Shown here one piece after another: positions 47,006-61,000 of a DNA stretch of 64,000 nucleotides. Position 1 is the first letter of the stretch; every line of letters starts with the position of its first letter. A program made the position numbers and the translations under genes. This DNA comes from Myrica gale (Eukaryota > Streptophyta > Magnoliopsida > Fagales > Myricaceae), in the NCBI GenBank assembly GCA_963930655.1, contig OZ005605.1, positions 18,235,501 through 18,299,500 of the forward strand. The letters are read 5' to 3'. The notes below the pieces were generated by a model. That model worked only from the letters and a program-made list of their open reading frames with translations. It had not been told where the DNA came from and made no database searches.

Positions 47006-49928
47006 CTAACGGGACGTGGCAACAGGAGGATCAACAAACTTGATCTTTAGTTCAATCTCACCCGACTCAACATCATGAAGCCTTAACCAAACGCTCTGCA
47101 CCACCTCCCCATTTACACAATTGATACAGCTCTCCCCAACAATACAGTTGTCCTCGTCTGGGACTAACTTCCTCAATGTTGTCTCACCAGAAAAAAACCC
47201 CAGAATCTGTCTCAATCTAGCAGCGGAGACTATTGGCTGAAGGTTGAGATGAGCATGTCCCATCTTGTCATCTGCCTTGAAACGGTCTTTATCAAACACT
47301 TCCTGCAGAAGAATGCCCTCTGATCAGATGCCACAAATCTGATAGGTTACAATGCGAGCAATATTACTAGGATTGATTACGCTAAGGGTACATGATATAA
47401 AAGGTCAGCAAAAGTGTTCTGCTGAAGTAGCAATGAGAGCATATTTAGATATGTGAAAATGATGAGGGAAGGACATATATGCCAAAACTGATGAACACAG
47501 AACTTCTTTCTAAGAAATATAATTGGTATAAAAAAAAAGAGAAAATATACAGAGAACGTCTAACAATTAAATGAGACTCAGAACAAAATCCCATCAAAAA
47601 ATATCTTTAGTGTAAAAACCACACTCCCGCTAATACTTCCAAAGAACCTTCTTAAGTTTTCAAATCCTTCTCTTCCCATATTGCCTAACTTTCGGAGAGA
47701 AAGTGAGGTCATCTTTTTCATTCATACCGTGCCCAATACAAATAATTCATCACATGTAGGAAAGGATGTGAAAACCAGCGAACACCAGATGTTTCCGACA
47801 AAAGCCCATTTGACATGAGCAAATGGGCACCGGCTTGCTCTTGCACATAACAAGAATAGGGATTGCCCCCCCACGCCCCCCCTTCTTCCTCGGACCCATA
47901 AGATTGCACAGGGTCCTACCATAAGAGCCATATTAAGAACAATGTTGCGCAGATTCACAAAACCATAAGATTGCACAGGGTCCTACCAAAAATTTCATGA
48001 TTGAGAACCGTATGAGATGTTAACTAAGTTGCACACTCTTTCAGAATTCAGAACTCTGGAACGTACCAAATTTAGAACTCCAACAGGTTCTGTGAGGGAG
48101 AAACTTAGCTCTTCATTCCAAACAGGATTAAGGCAACTGTAGATAACCTTGGTCTTTGCCACCTGATAATAACATAAATAAGTTAACTTCAAAATTGTAT
48201 CAGAGTAAAACAACTTAAAAGATTCCACAATGAAGTCAGTAAAAAGCCCTGTGCCCTAACATCTATCTATATGCCCCAGAGGAAATTCTTGAGTGATCTC
48301 CATCACTAATATTCTGGAACGTTTCCAAACATTTGGTGTGTACACACAGTGTCACGGTGATATGCAGCACAGTGCGGCGGTGACATGGGTGGCGCCTAGC
48401 ACTCATGCACACTGCCACCTTGACATGGAGGGGCGACATGTCAAACTACTTCAAGTGAGGGCACTTGAAAGGCCCCAGCAAGATAGACTTGCTAGGCAAG
48501 GGCTTGGCAGGTCCAACCTGCCAAGGCAGGCCGTTTACCAAGCTTTGGCGCGCAGGGCCACAGATGGGGCGCACAAAGGGGCATGGGTCGCATGGCTGAG
48601 GCCTTGGCCCATGCCACAGCTGCCTTGTCCAGGGGCGCATGATGAGCCCTGGCAAGCATGCTTTGCGGCTGATGATGCTTTATGACACATGGCGGAGTGT
48701 TTTGAGTGTCAGGGGTGCGCCAGGGGGCGCCAGACGGCTCATGATTGGTACAGAAAGCTGAGCAGCAAGGCAATTCGAATTTTGGGGAGCTGCAGGGCAG
48801 TTGTGTGTGTCAGTGGCTTTGTCGGGCGCAGGGTCGGTGCCCAAGACAGTCTGCATGGGGCTGCCAGACCTGATGCATGGCCTGCCAGCAAGCAACTGCC
48901 AAACAGACATCCAGACAGAGCTTCAACAAGCCAGACACTCAGGTAGAGCTACAGAGGCCTGACACACCTGCTGCAGAGCCTGGCAACAAGCAACTGCAGG
49001 GCAGGCAGCTGGCTTGCACGCCCAACTCACTCCTGAAGGCTATAAAAACGTGGCTTGGCCCCTTGTTGAGGCAATTGGGAGTTGGAGAGTGTTGAAAGCT
49101 TGTATTGAGAGCAGAGAGTTGTTCTTGAGAGAGCCCTTGAGCATATTTCGGCTAGTTGTTCAGTTTGCTTTAAGAACCTTACGCTTTCCTTGTACAGCTT
49201 TGTTAATAGACATGAGTGTAAAGTTTGGAAGTATTACTCCCGTAAATCTGGGTGTCCATTGTGCTTGTATCTCGACCCTAATCTCTAGTGACTCACGTTG
49301 GTTGCTGGCTGAGACTAGACTCGATGTCTAGTGCCATCACGTGGAAAAAATTTCTGTGTGAAAGTTCCTCCTCGTGACACAGACATATACATATGCAAAA
49401 TCTTTTCATTTTCCCCATTCTTGTGATGTCTGTTTTCCTCCTTTATTGAACCATTGTGCCATAACCAACTAGTTCTTTTGATTCTGTAACGTCATCTCTT
49501 CGTGCAATGCTTAAGAAATCATATATAAAAGTCTGAAATCTTGCTATCATTAACTATGCAGAATCAGCAAAGTATTTATCACTATTGACGAAACAATTGA
49601 AAACACAGTATAGAAAGAAAATCAGTAATACATGAGTTCATGATATCAGCGATGTATTTTGCTACGAGTCACGTTGGATACCAAAGTGCTATGAGATTCA
49701 AATCACTAGAGCTTATATTTTCACTTTTCAGGCTGCACATGTAAGAGAAAAGCGAACAGGAAAGAAGATCAACAGACACCATCGGAGCTAGTCCAAGTGG
49801 AGAACCTAGAGACTCACCTGATTGCCTAACTTGACTACCACGTAAGGATCGCTGCTCTTGAAATCTCGGATTACCAATGTTTTTCCTTGCACAACCATCA
49901 CTTTTAGCAGCCCCAGCGGCTCCCCCAT
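47006..49928 (-). CDS. Small C2-domain protein, C2-DOMAIN ABA-RELATED (CAR) family, CAR11-like
   Basis: Three coding exons on the - strand: 49818-49928, 48067-48162, 47006-47302; 504 nt, 167 aa, the size of CAR proteins. CARs bind phospholipids in a Ca2+-dependent way and recruit PYR/PYL ABA receptors to the plasma membrane. The protein is one C2 domain with the plant-specific sig insertion: MGEPLGLLKVMVVQGKTLVI, DFKSSDPYVVVKLG (Ca loop 1, Asp22/Asp27), CLNPVWNEELSFSL, VFDKDRFKADDKMGHAHLNL (Ca loop 3, Asp73/75/81), GEVVQSVWLRLHDVESGEIE. The start chosen is the conserved MGEP; an AG acceptor 46 bases upstream (exon edge 49974) indicates a 5' UTR intron. Intron 2 is 1.65 kb because it holds a solo LTR. 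The CAR11-type assignment is from memory of the family. Confidence 0.85.
47896..47988. repeat. Direct 26-bp repeat in CAR intron
   Basis: CCATAAGATTGCACAGGGTC plus CTACCA occurs at 47896-47921 and again at 47963-47988, a 67-bp period. A C-rich patch (CCCCCCCACGCCCCCCC) lies just before it. Confidence 0.9.
48350..49379 (+). mobile_element. Solo LTR, about 1,030 bp, in CAR intron 2
   Basis: The ends are TGTCACGG and CGTGACA, i.e. TG...CA with 7-bp inverted tips. The left 600 bp is much more GC-rich than the host intron; a TATAAAAA box sits at 49041-49048, followed by a leader-like stretch with GAGAGTTGTTCTTGAGAG. No primer-binding site or internal domain follows, so it is a solo LTR left by recombination. 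The 5-bp flanks (CACAG on the left, CAGAC on the right) do not match exactly; CACAG does recur if the right boundary is set two bases earlier. It is antisense to the host gene. Confidence 0.7.
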
Positions 49929-50064
49929 AATTTGCTCCTGAAACTGCGGAGACTTCACAAAGGACGCCCTACCACTGCAGAGCATCAAACCAAAATGTGC
50001 CTTGAAACTCCGAAATAAAACATCCATAATATGACTATGTGGAACATAAGACTGGCAGCACAAT

Positions 50065-52082
50065 TAAGAAAACCGATCGAACCGAGCTGGATAACTCTCT
50101 AAGAAACTTAAAAAAGTGCCTTCACTCTAAAATAACATTCTCAATAAAAACTCCCAGCAAAACGCCTAAATAACTGCAATTTAGCTTCCGCACAAACATT
50201 GATGCATACTACCCTTCAGAAATACTACGCTCATACATATGTACACCATAAAACATGCATAGATATACGAGAGAGAGAGAGAGAGAGAAAACCTCTTTAT
50301 CTGATGGATAAATGTGAAAGGAGCGCTTCAATTGGGGGAAAGCTGCGAGAATTCCGGGAAGTGGAAAAGAAATTGAAGGAAGCAAAGAAGCTAGGGAACA
50401 AGAAAACACCCAAAATGTCCTAATGACAGCAAAAAGATTCGAGGGCTCTGGTTTTTGGTCGGTGATCTAGCCGCTGTGATAAGATAACGGTAGGCTAATC
50501 TGTCTTAAATAGTAAATACGGGCAACTACTACGGGTTCTGCGTAGATCCTCGGTATGGCCTAGTTTCACTCGTTTCCGTACTTTCAAAACAACGAATCAG
50601 GTATGTTGGGGATTTCACGTTGAAGAGAGAGCGAGTCTTTGCTCCTGGGAAAAGGCCAACTGGCCAAGACGCCAAGTAGTGCCTCTCTGTGCGCGTCGTA
50701 GGTGATGACTCTGACCGCTTCCTCGTTGAAGAATGATTATAACAATTGACCACTTCATTGCTAGAAGATTTATGTAGATTTTTTCAGATTTTAATTAATT
50801 AAAGACTTCTAAAGGATTGACTAGGGACCGCTTAATTGTCAGTCGTCACTTGATTTACGTACGATAGATTTAACCCTAATATATTCATAAAATTATTAAT
50901 TAGTTACAATCATCACAATTACAAAATGAGAGGATTGCCAAATGATACGATACTATAATAATTAATTGATCATTTGTTTATTGGTGTCTACCGATCTCAA
51001 GGATAATTTAACCAGTTGAAGTTGGTGAAAGAGTGAAGAGATAGATAATTTAAATAATTTTTTTATATTTATTTAAAGTGAAAAGTGATGATTTGATAGA
51101 ATGAGATAATTTTATGTAATTATTTTATTATGGTCAAAATTTTGGCGATATCCTTTTTTTTTTTTATCCTCCAGTGTCTTTGACGTATTTAGTTAATCAC
51201 TTGTGTCTACCAGACTGGGCAAGGGGTAGAAACTTACTCAATGCCACATACCCCCACACATAAAAGAAGTCGTGTTCTTACCCTATCACTCTGAGAAAAA
51301 TGGGTGGTAGGTTTATAGAAGACAAAAGGGAGAAGAAACAAAAAGGGAGATGATTGTCCCAACAGAGTCATTGCTTGGATTCAAATGCTTTTAAGTTTGT
51401 TGTTATCAACGATTTCGGATTTCCAGTCAAGGCAGTTGTTCTGGGGATGTCTCAGTACCCACCAATATCAGTTGACAGACGGGGGATCCTGACAGTGAAA
51501 ACTAATTTGACTCTTCGACATGGTCAATTCACCTGCCTCTGACCCGCTCCAATTTGACTGAAGAAAACGAACTCGGCAAAACATACCACTTCGTCATGGA
51601 CGTCTAATCCTTCTAGTACGTAGAAGACTACAATTAAACGTAATTTGCAGGCAGAAGCAGTGATATTTGGTTGTAAGGAATGAAATATTTATACAATGGC
51701 ATACATGTATTCCCACGTATAAACTGAACATGTGGCCCACCAATTTTATCAATCAGGAAGGATCAAAATGATGCACCACACCTCACGAATTACATCCCAA
51801 ACCTAGCATCTACCATTAGCAATGTCATTTCGTTTGAATCATCCACTCCACTTTCTACCTAGCACCGGTTTACCTAAACGAGGGAATGTCTGCTGCTATT
51901 TTACATCTTACAAAGGGCTGCCAGGCAACTATTCTGCAGGTTATTAGTATGTTTACATACTTGAATGGCACTAATCTTCTTTACCACTTCCGCCTAGAAC
52001 TAAAAACATGAGGCACCTGAAACTGCCACGGCACCGCAGCTTAATGAAGTCTTGAAGGTCACTGCTACTACGGCCAAACTGC
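50065..52082. other. 5' flank of the CAR-like gene and 3' flank of PDS5
   Basis: Contains a (GA)n microsatellite (about 50,268-50,288), probably in the CAR leader, and an AT-rich stretch at 50,880-51,170 with MITE-like composition. No gene recognised; a 62-codon + frame at 51,354-51,542 has no domain and an unremarkable composition. Confidence 0.5.
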
Positions 52083-55000
52083 TTACCCTCCCTGTCTTGA
52101 CCCTTTTTTCCCTGGCCGGTGCTTCCACTTCATCTGCGTTTGATAACAGCCCAGGATTTCACAATTGGTGCTGACATTGAATTGAATTTTACAGGCTGAA
52201 AACAAAAGGGTGGAAGTAAATACCAGAGGCTCATCATCGGAAATTTCGGCATGGTGAGCACCGGAAGGATTGGAAGACTCTATTCGAGGTTTCTTCTGCC
52301 TTGAGTGTCTGCTTCTAATGGCTTCTTGACTTCCTTCTGAATCTGATTTGTCATCTTCATTAGCTCCCTCTTCGATGGCACTGTTTGATTCATCTGCTTC
52401 TTTATCTTCTGAATGAGATTTCCCTTTATCGCCATCTTTACTATCTTCGGGGACACTCTCGCTATCTTCAGCACCTATCCTTTTCAGATCAGGATTTTCT
52501 TCTCCAATAGGTTCATCTATATCATCCAGACTCTTCTGTGCCTCTTCCCATCGTTTTGTTTTTGAAACCGACTTTACTTGCTTCTCAGGTTCCTCCTTCT
52601 CTATTAGGTTCTCATCCAGTCTTTCAGTTTGTTCCCCTTCTGAATCACCTGACAAGAAAAAAAAGAGATAGAACTTAAAATACCAAGAAACGATACAAGC
52701 TTAAAATAAAGGAGGCATAACAAAGAGCTTGAATGAAAAAGAAGAAATCCAAAGTCATGTGCCTCCTCTCTTTTACACTTAAAAAGCAAAAACACATCAC
52801 CAATACATTAGTTTTAAACATAAACGTGTAACTGAGGAAAAAATAAATGGATAAAATGGGGTTGAGTTTGAAGCTAACCACATCTTGGAGCTCAAAATTC
52901 ACTTAACCATTTAGCAGCATGAGCACCATAGTAACCTAAACAATCTCAATCCCTAGCCTCTGCAATGCTTACTTTCTAGTCACCCAAGAACATAAGTAGA
53001 AATTGCCCTTATTATATTTAAAGAATATATGTTCATGGCAAGTCTTTGAGCTTTTTTAGTGGCAAAAAAATATATAGAATACAATACAACGCCTTTGAAC
53101 TTTATCAGTTCATTTCCATGCCTCAATAAGGGACATATGATAGGACATTCCTGAAAAACCAAGCACCCAGACAAGACTAAACCCACGACGTCACCCTCCA
53201 CCAATTGTTTCCTCTTTTTTTGGTGCACACTACATCAACGGACATCAGAAACTGAGAAGATATTTCACCTGAATTAATTTCATCAGCTCTGGGCGTTGTG
53301 GTGTGTTCAGGATTCGATATTTCAGAATTGCCTTTGTCCTCAGCTTCACCCAAGTCACTTTTGGATTCGTTTTTTTGTCCATGCTTCAAATTTCTTTTCT
53401 GCATTCTTTTTCCTTTAACACTAGAAAACAAAGATCACCCAATTTAACTCGTAATATGTAAACTTATCCTGATAAAGTTGAACCCAGAATGCAAGGTTTC
53501 ACTCACGCCTTAATTGATTCCGCATTCAAACGTGAACTCCCTGAATTCTTAGTCTTCTTCCTAGCTGACCTGTAAAAGAATAAAAGAAATGAAGAAAGGA
53601 ATATAGCATCCAATGCTGGAAGCATGGTGATTCTGGTAGAGATACATATATATTGCAGTGACACCAAACATATACAAGTTCTCCTTCCAAAAAGTAGGTT
53701 GGAAATTTGGAGATGCTACAACACACACTGCATCAGAAAGGCAACACTCACTTTTCTTTTGAGGGGGGCCCGTTTGATGAACTTAACTTCTGTTTATGGT
53801 AAAAGAACAAGGGTCAGAGATACATCAGAAATCATTAGTTTGCTGGAAACATATAGCGAATGTCTTCAGCTAGAGATAAAATGCTAAAGAAAATCACCTT
53901 TGAAGGTTTGCGACCACTGTCAACGAGCTCCCAACGCTCCTTTTCTAAGCGAAGAACTTCAACGTCCCCATCTTCATATAACACCTGGTGAATGACATTA
54001 ATGTGTGAAACTTATGAGTAACAAAGATAAAAGCCACCTCAATAAAAAAAAACCCTAGAAGTTGAAGTTAAAGTTTTCCTAACAATCAAGCGGAAAATGA
54101 TGGTACGCATCAACTTATCCCACGTATCTAACTAAGAGAGAGAAGCTTACCACATGCTTCCTTTTTAGAGGATCATAAGACTTAACTATGCCTTGATAGA
54201 ACCTGTGAATATACCAATGAGACATCAGGATGGATATTTGAGCTAAAAATTAAAAGAAGAGTTTGGGCCTTGAAAAGAAGTGCAAGTGCAGAAAGTAGAA
54301 AAGACCAGAGAACTGACTTCTAACAAAAATGTTTGGCCCTGAGCAAAGAGACAGACTGGATAAGAGAGATAAAATAAAAGGTGGTATAAATCTCAATATG
54401 ACGGCAAGTCAGTTATCATGGTTTGTCTGTTGTGCGAGAAAAGGTAATGCCCTTGAGCTTTATTTTTATTTTTCTTGGGTTGCCTTAAATAGATCAAAAG
54501 AAGACTCACCGCTTATCCATAGGCCACCAAACTTTTATTCTGCAACCAATCAAGTCTTCAATGTCTCGTCCACCAGACTTCGTTGTGCACTGTGGAGAAA
54601 ATTTTACATCAGGTCAAAATAATGACGTCACAAGGGAAAGCAGTCCATTAGTTCTATAACCAGAGCAAGCCCTGTGTCATGAATGTGTAAGGAAACAGTC
54701 AGGGGGAGTGGTGGACTTTTTCCATCCTCAATTTTTAGGATCTTTCTCAAAAATCAATTATTTTCTTTATTTATGTGGTATGGTGACAAAAACAAAAAAC
54801 AGTATTCTGAGTGTTGCAGTAGCAGACGTATATCAAAATCTCTTCCCAAGCATAGACTACGTTGTAAGATGGCATCACTCCTTCATGCAGTTGCCAGGTA
54901 CCAAAGAGAAGTACTCAGACATATGTATTAACAAGAAACCCACTAATAATGTCAATCAGAAAGGACAGGGAAAGATTAACCTTTGCCAATCCCGCAATGC

Positions 55001-58000
55001 TTCTTCTTTTTCGCTTCCTGCTAGATCCCATGGGAGACTTGACATTACTATTGGAGTCAATTGTATCAGCCTCTGTCAGCATACTAGTCTTCTGCAGTAA
55101 AAGTAAGAAAAAGATGGATATGTTCACCATCAGACATTAATTGTAAGTAACTCTTAGAGCACATTAACCAATAGCACAGCCCACCTCCATGTCATGGTCA
55201 CTGGGTTCTCCCACTTCATTCCCTTCATCATTATGAACACGGTCAGAGAATTTTCCCTTATGTTTCACTGAAAAGCTCGTGTTCTTTCGAATGCAAGATA
55301 CAAACAAGTCTGACTCAGCACCTTCAACCCTTTTCTTCTGCATTGACAATTTTCCCTTTGTATCAGAGGCAATGTCTGGATCTGTTTCAATGGATTCGAA
55401 TGAGGAAAATTTTCCTTTATGAGAGTCATCCCCTGAATCTCTTAAAGAAGCCTTTGAAGTACTTGCTGGTGATCTGAAGGCACTGTGAGCTGATGATGAC
55501 CTCGGGCGTTTCGGTACCGTAAGAGATGTTGCATCACTAGATTTTCTTTTCTTACCCTTTTCATGCTTCAGATCCATTTTTGTTTTCTTACTCGGAAAAT
55601 ATTTGTGACCATTGCTTGATTCAAATTTACTGGACATACCCAAGCTATCAAAGTTTATATCCCTTACCATTTTCAAAATATCAACATCATTTTCAGCATT
55701 TTTGGCTTCATCTGGTAAGGACTTGTTCTTTTTCAGCTTTTTAGCTTTTGTCCCCTGTGATTTGAAGCGTTTTATCATTTTGCCCAGAGGTACCTCATTT
55801 CCATCTTCACCATGCTTTACTTCATCCTGAGCTACTTCAGAAAAACCCTGATGAGATAAAAGCACTATTTTAGTAAAAGGGTCAAGATGCACAAATTTTA
55901 CCAACCATTGCCAAAAGTTTCACCGGTTGGAAAAAAATACCTCATCATTTTCTAGCTTAAGTGACTCAAAGTGAGTCAAGATGTTTTCATCGGCCAACCA
56001 AGTTTGCCCCACATTGGACTGAAAGACACAAAAGATAGCATTAATGGACATTATCTAAGATGAAAGACATAGCACAAGGTATTGACCACTTCAGAAAGAA
56101 CTAATATAAGCGACTCCAACTAAAGTTTCATAATACACTGTAAACTTCCATAATGCAGCATAGCACGAAAACTCCCAGCACCATCAAGTGTTATAAACTG
56201 AAGGATTCGAGTAGTGCAGCAATTTAAAGTCAAAAAATTGTCACAAAAAAATTCCCTCTAGCAATTTATGATCACAAAACCAGAATAAAGATAATGACAC
56301 TATTAATTGACAAGTAATGACCTCATGTCAAGCCATTGCACAAGTGCCACAATAAAATGACTTCAACAGGCAAATATACGGAAAAGAATCGGAAAATTTA
56401 TCAACCTTTGGTGATCAATCCACTACGCATTAGATTTTTTTTTTTTGATAAGTTTAGCAGGGTCAGATGGACTACACATTAGATAAAACAAGACAAATGG
56501 TATATTGGCAGAAGTTACCTCAGAGTCATCCCCATCTTTCTTTTCAAACAATTTGTATAGCATAGAGGGCAGAGGGACTGATGTAGTAAACCCTTGTACG
56601 TCATCCTCCTTTGGGGCTAGGCGCTTGGTGATTGACAATCCAAGGTCACAAATAGCATGCGAATTCTGAAATTTCAAACTATAACCGGGTAAGCTACGAA
56701 TTCAGCGTTTCTTTGCAGTTTCTTTGCACTGCTTCTGAGATATATTCATTTTCTTGATTGGGTTTGATGAAATAACTACATAACAGCCGAGAATATGAGC
56801 GAAGATGTTTTGATCAACCTTTGATTTTGCTGCATCAACAACATCCTCAGAGCACTTGATACTTTGAAAGAGAAAATGAATAACAGAAATACTTTCCCTC
56901 TCCTTCTCCTTGTTGGTACTAGCTTCTGATTTGGTGTCTTCATCTCCATGCACCAGCAAAGAAACAATTAAGTGCAGTTGCCTGAAAAAGATAGAATGGA
57001 ATAACAATGAACATTCACACAAGAAAAATAAATCCTGATTTAAGTGGAAACAATCAGTCGTCCAATCTATTCCCCCCACCCACAAAACATGATATAGTGA
57101 GGACAACAGACAAATTAGTGATACAACTATGCAAAAGTGTAAGGCTATAAGCAAATATAAATTTCTGCTCACGCAAATTACTAGACAGTGAATTGGCAAC
57201 AAGAGACTACTAACAAATTTATTTGTTTGTGTGCATGAAATGCACGTTCATAATTTATGAAAAAGACTGAAATAATTACCAAGAGACATATAATTCCATT
57301 TCATATAAATCACAACGCCTTGGGTTTTGTTTTCTTTATTCTGCTTCTCCCTAAAATTATAGCATCAATGATATAGAAAACTACGTCACACAAAATAGTT
57401 AGCATAACTATATCCGGTGACAAAAAATTATGAAATGGCCATAAGGTTTGGATTCAAATGGCACCTCCTCCCACAATAAGAACAAGGTGAAGGATGATAT
57501 TGTGGGATCAACTTCCAATGGGTAGATAAAATGGGAAATAAATATACCTGTATATTTGTTCGAATGCTTTGACATCCTTGCATTCATCAGTGTTAGGACA
57601 TGAATGATGAGCAAGAGCATGAACGAGGTATGGAAGAATGTATTCAGGATATGCTGTCAAGAAATTTCCATCACATTGCATAGAGACTTGTCTGGCCTTT
57701 GTTTGGCTATACATTTGAATAATGTCAGCAAGGTTCTGTTTCTCCTTCATAGCAAACAAAATACAAAACTTAGTTGCCCAAATCTTGCACGTCTAGCCAT
57801 TATGGCAAGCATAATATGCACTTGACAAGAACATGGAAACTACTACTACTCAACTTATTAGATACCTCTTCAAACTCTAGTGGCTTGGATCCAAAGATGT
57901 TAAATAAGAATGCACAAGCATATTTTGCATCCAAATGCCGATCCTTTACATACTGATGGACTTTGCCCAGGAAAATTTTTTTGGCTTCAGGGAAGCTAAT

Positions 58001-61000
58001 CTACAAGATCAGTAGCAGCCAAAAATAAAACAATTACTTTCAGATCCTTGTGAAAGCTGACCAACTTTTAATGCCATGAAAAGTAACTTCTCTCTATTTA
58101 CAACAGAAAAGAAAAGAGGAGAAAAACTAAGCAAAACAGCACATTTAATATATTTGGAGAAGCTCAAAAGAAAAGAGTCCACCTCCGATGTCCTCAACGT
58201 TAAGTGGAAAATATCTACAGGTATCTTATCATCCCAGTACTTTGAAAGTCGAAGAACCGCCTTTGCAGAAGCTAGCCTCAAATGGGCCTTGTCAACTAAA
58301 CTGTATGGTGGCAAAAGAAACTTGTACATGAAATTTCAAGTTTCATAAAGGAGATTAACTTTTGGACCTAAATCACAGCAGAAAAATCAGTGTCATTTTC
58401 AAAATAATCAATTTGGTTGAGACTACCTTGATTCTATGTCTTTTGATATCTCTCCAAAAGAAAGTATGTTTCTGAGGATATCCAGAAGGCCATCAATGCC
58501 AGGACGAACATGGGCATCTTTAACAGGCAAATAGCTCTTGACCAATGTCTTGATGCCATATATCTGCAGCAAGCCACAATAAGACCCAAAAAATGGGTAG
58601 GAAAATCATCAAGGTACTACACTAAAAATCAGAAGATTCTAATCCTGGATACACTATCAGGCAAGGCATCATATAGATGCTACTTTTATTATCATGAATC
58701 AAATAACTAAGATACATTCTCTCTTAAGAGTACCAACCTTCAATGAACAAAGTTCACTGCAGTCATCCCAAGATGCTTTGGAATCATCTGCTTTCTGAAA
58801 AAGTAAAGCATACACATTTATGGCAAAACAGTTGAGAAAATATATATGGAAACCAATAGTGATAGAGTAAAAATGATAAATCCAAGAGAGCACTGGATCT
58901 TGGAAGCCTTACATTACTGCACTTCAGAATCTTGTTTATTATAAAATCTTCAATTTCACTCTCTCTTGTTTCAAAAACTGGCATCGCAGTCTCTGCTATA
59001 CACCCTAAAGATTGAAGAACAGCAGGCAAATGTGTCTTCTCCTCCAGCATATCCACAAGCCTCTGTGTATTGAGGAAGAAATGAGAACTTAATAACGCAA
59101 ATACTAGGACGAAAATTTGTTAATTGCCATGAGTTGAGGAAGTCTACAGGTGATGCATGAAGGACAAATCAATATAACTAAATAAAACTTAATCATGGCA
59201 GTTTAATGTGAAAGTGAACTACAAAACAAACCTTGTATAGAACAGAAAGTGATTTGAGCCCATCATCCTTAGTTATCGCTGCCAGAGCATGTACAGCATA
59301 CTTGGCCTGTCTTCGACTGCCTTCTAAACATAATCTCTCCAATATAAGGTCTATGGAACTGCATGCAAACAACAAGAACATAACAAACGTGATACAAGAA
59401 TAATGTGGTATAGCAAGTAAAAAATCTCAAGAGTTGCACCTCGATGAAACTGCCAGTTGTTCTCGAATTGTACCACCAGCCTTAGCTAGAACATGTAAAA
59501 CACCTTCTTTTATAATTTCATCATCATCTTTAAGAAAATTCACTAATTCCCCTTCAGTGCCACCTAGCAGCAATGGACTGAAGCGTGCAAGAATCTGAAA
59601 TTGTCCAAAAACAAAATTAAATTACTCAAAAATTATCCATATAGGACAAGAGATGTGGGAACATTCTGTTTCTACCACTAGCATATTCATGCAAGATTGA
59701 GTATATTGTGTTTTTCCAGCAGATCTTTGTGCGGCAGCCTCCAGAAGTATTTCATTCGCATGCTCCTTGTTAAAAAGCAAATAAGCACACTTCACAGAGA
59801 GATTGCCCAGAAAATCGTATAGTCGATGTTTCTCACCAAGTATCCGAAGCAAATCATCCTGCATGTAAATTTAATGCAATATTATAACCTTTGAGAAACA
59901 AGTAGAACATGCAGTTTCCCAATATTGGATATTAGGAAACGAGGTTAGTGAGGTTTATGAGTTTGAATTGGTCCTTGATACACAGTTTGAATTCAAAACT
60001 GTCCTTTTACTCCTCTCAAGGTTTGACAGAATTTGAAGTTTACATCCACCATAAATCGTGGGACTCATTTCAGAATCTTAATTCTCATAGTTAGGTGATA
60101 TATCAAGCTGTCAAACCCAAACACAGGAGTTCAAATCAAGGATCTCCAATGACATGCTGACCCATTTCCTCTCAAACAAAGGACCTGAAATTAACCAGTT
60201 ATAAAATGCAAACCCTTTTAACCTAACCCTTACCCGGAAAGTACAAGCCTGATTGAAGCCAGTGTTTGGATCAACAAGATTTGTCAAAATCTTCCATATA
60301 TTAGCATCTTTCAATTGATCAAGAATCTGATAATTCTCCTCGGCCTTTGCAGGATCAGCAAATGAGCGAGACATAATTCGGAAGCAGAAAATGACTTTTT
60401 TTTGGATCTCAGGAGCATCACCATCCTGTATTTGAATGGCAGTCGATCACTTTCATTTTATACAACTCATAAGAATTCAATAATCAAATAACATTGAATG
60501 TCGTCAAACCTGATTCATTTGCCTAAGGGACAGATACCTCTGCATCTCTTGTTGTAACCTGCAACCAAGAGGAAATGCCCCAAACTCAATCCGCGGCCCA
60601 TCAAATACCAAAACTGGAAGTTTGGAAGGTCTATCAAAAGCTACATGGAATTTCCAGATGTCAAAAGAAAGCATATATGCAACATACCTTTGTTTCTGCT
60701 CCAGTATCCTCTCAAGGGCCTTCACCTCAACTTTATCAAATCCTGAGAAAATTCTTACCCAGTGTCTAACTCTATCTTTAACAGAGGATTCAGTCGGGAA
60801 CAGAGACCCACACAGAACACGCTCAATTGTATCTGATCTGAACAATTCAAGTATTTAAGAACATGAAACACTCACTAACAAAAATCAATATCTACAGAAA
60901 GAAAAAAGTAGTTGGAAACAGAGACCTGCACGAAAAAGACTAAATAGTATCTGATCTGAACAATTAAGAAACTACGAAATGAACAATAACAAAAGGTTCA

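Noticed and set aside
48293-49331. Cluster of open frames on both strands (up to 130 codons)
   Set aside because: All lie within the GC-rich solo LTR; high GC lowers stop frequency and no domain is present.
51354-51542. Possible small + strand gene upstream of PDS5's 3' end
   Set aside because: 62 codons, no recognisable family, no clear promoter or splice context.
55612-55830. + strand 72-codon frame
   Set aside because: Antisense shadow of the large PDS5 linker exon.
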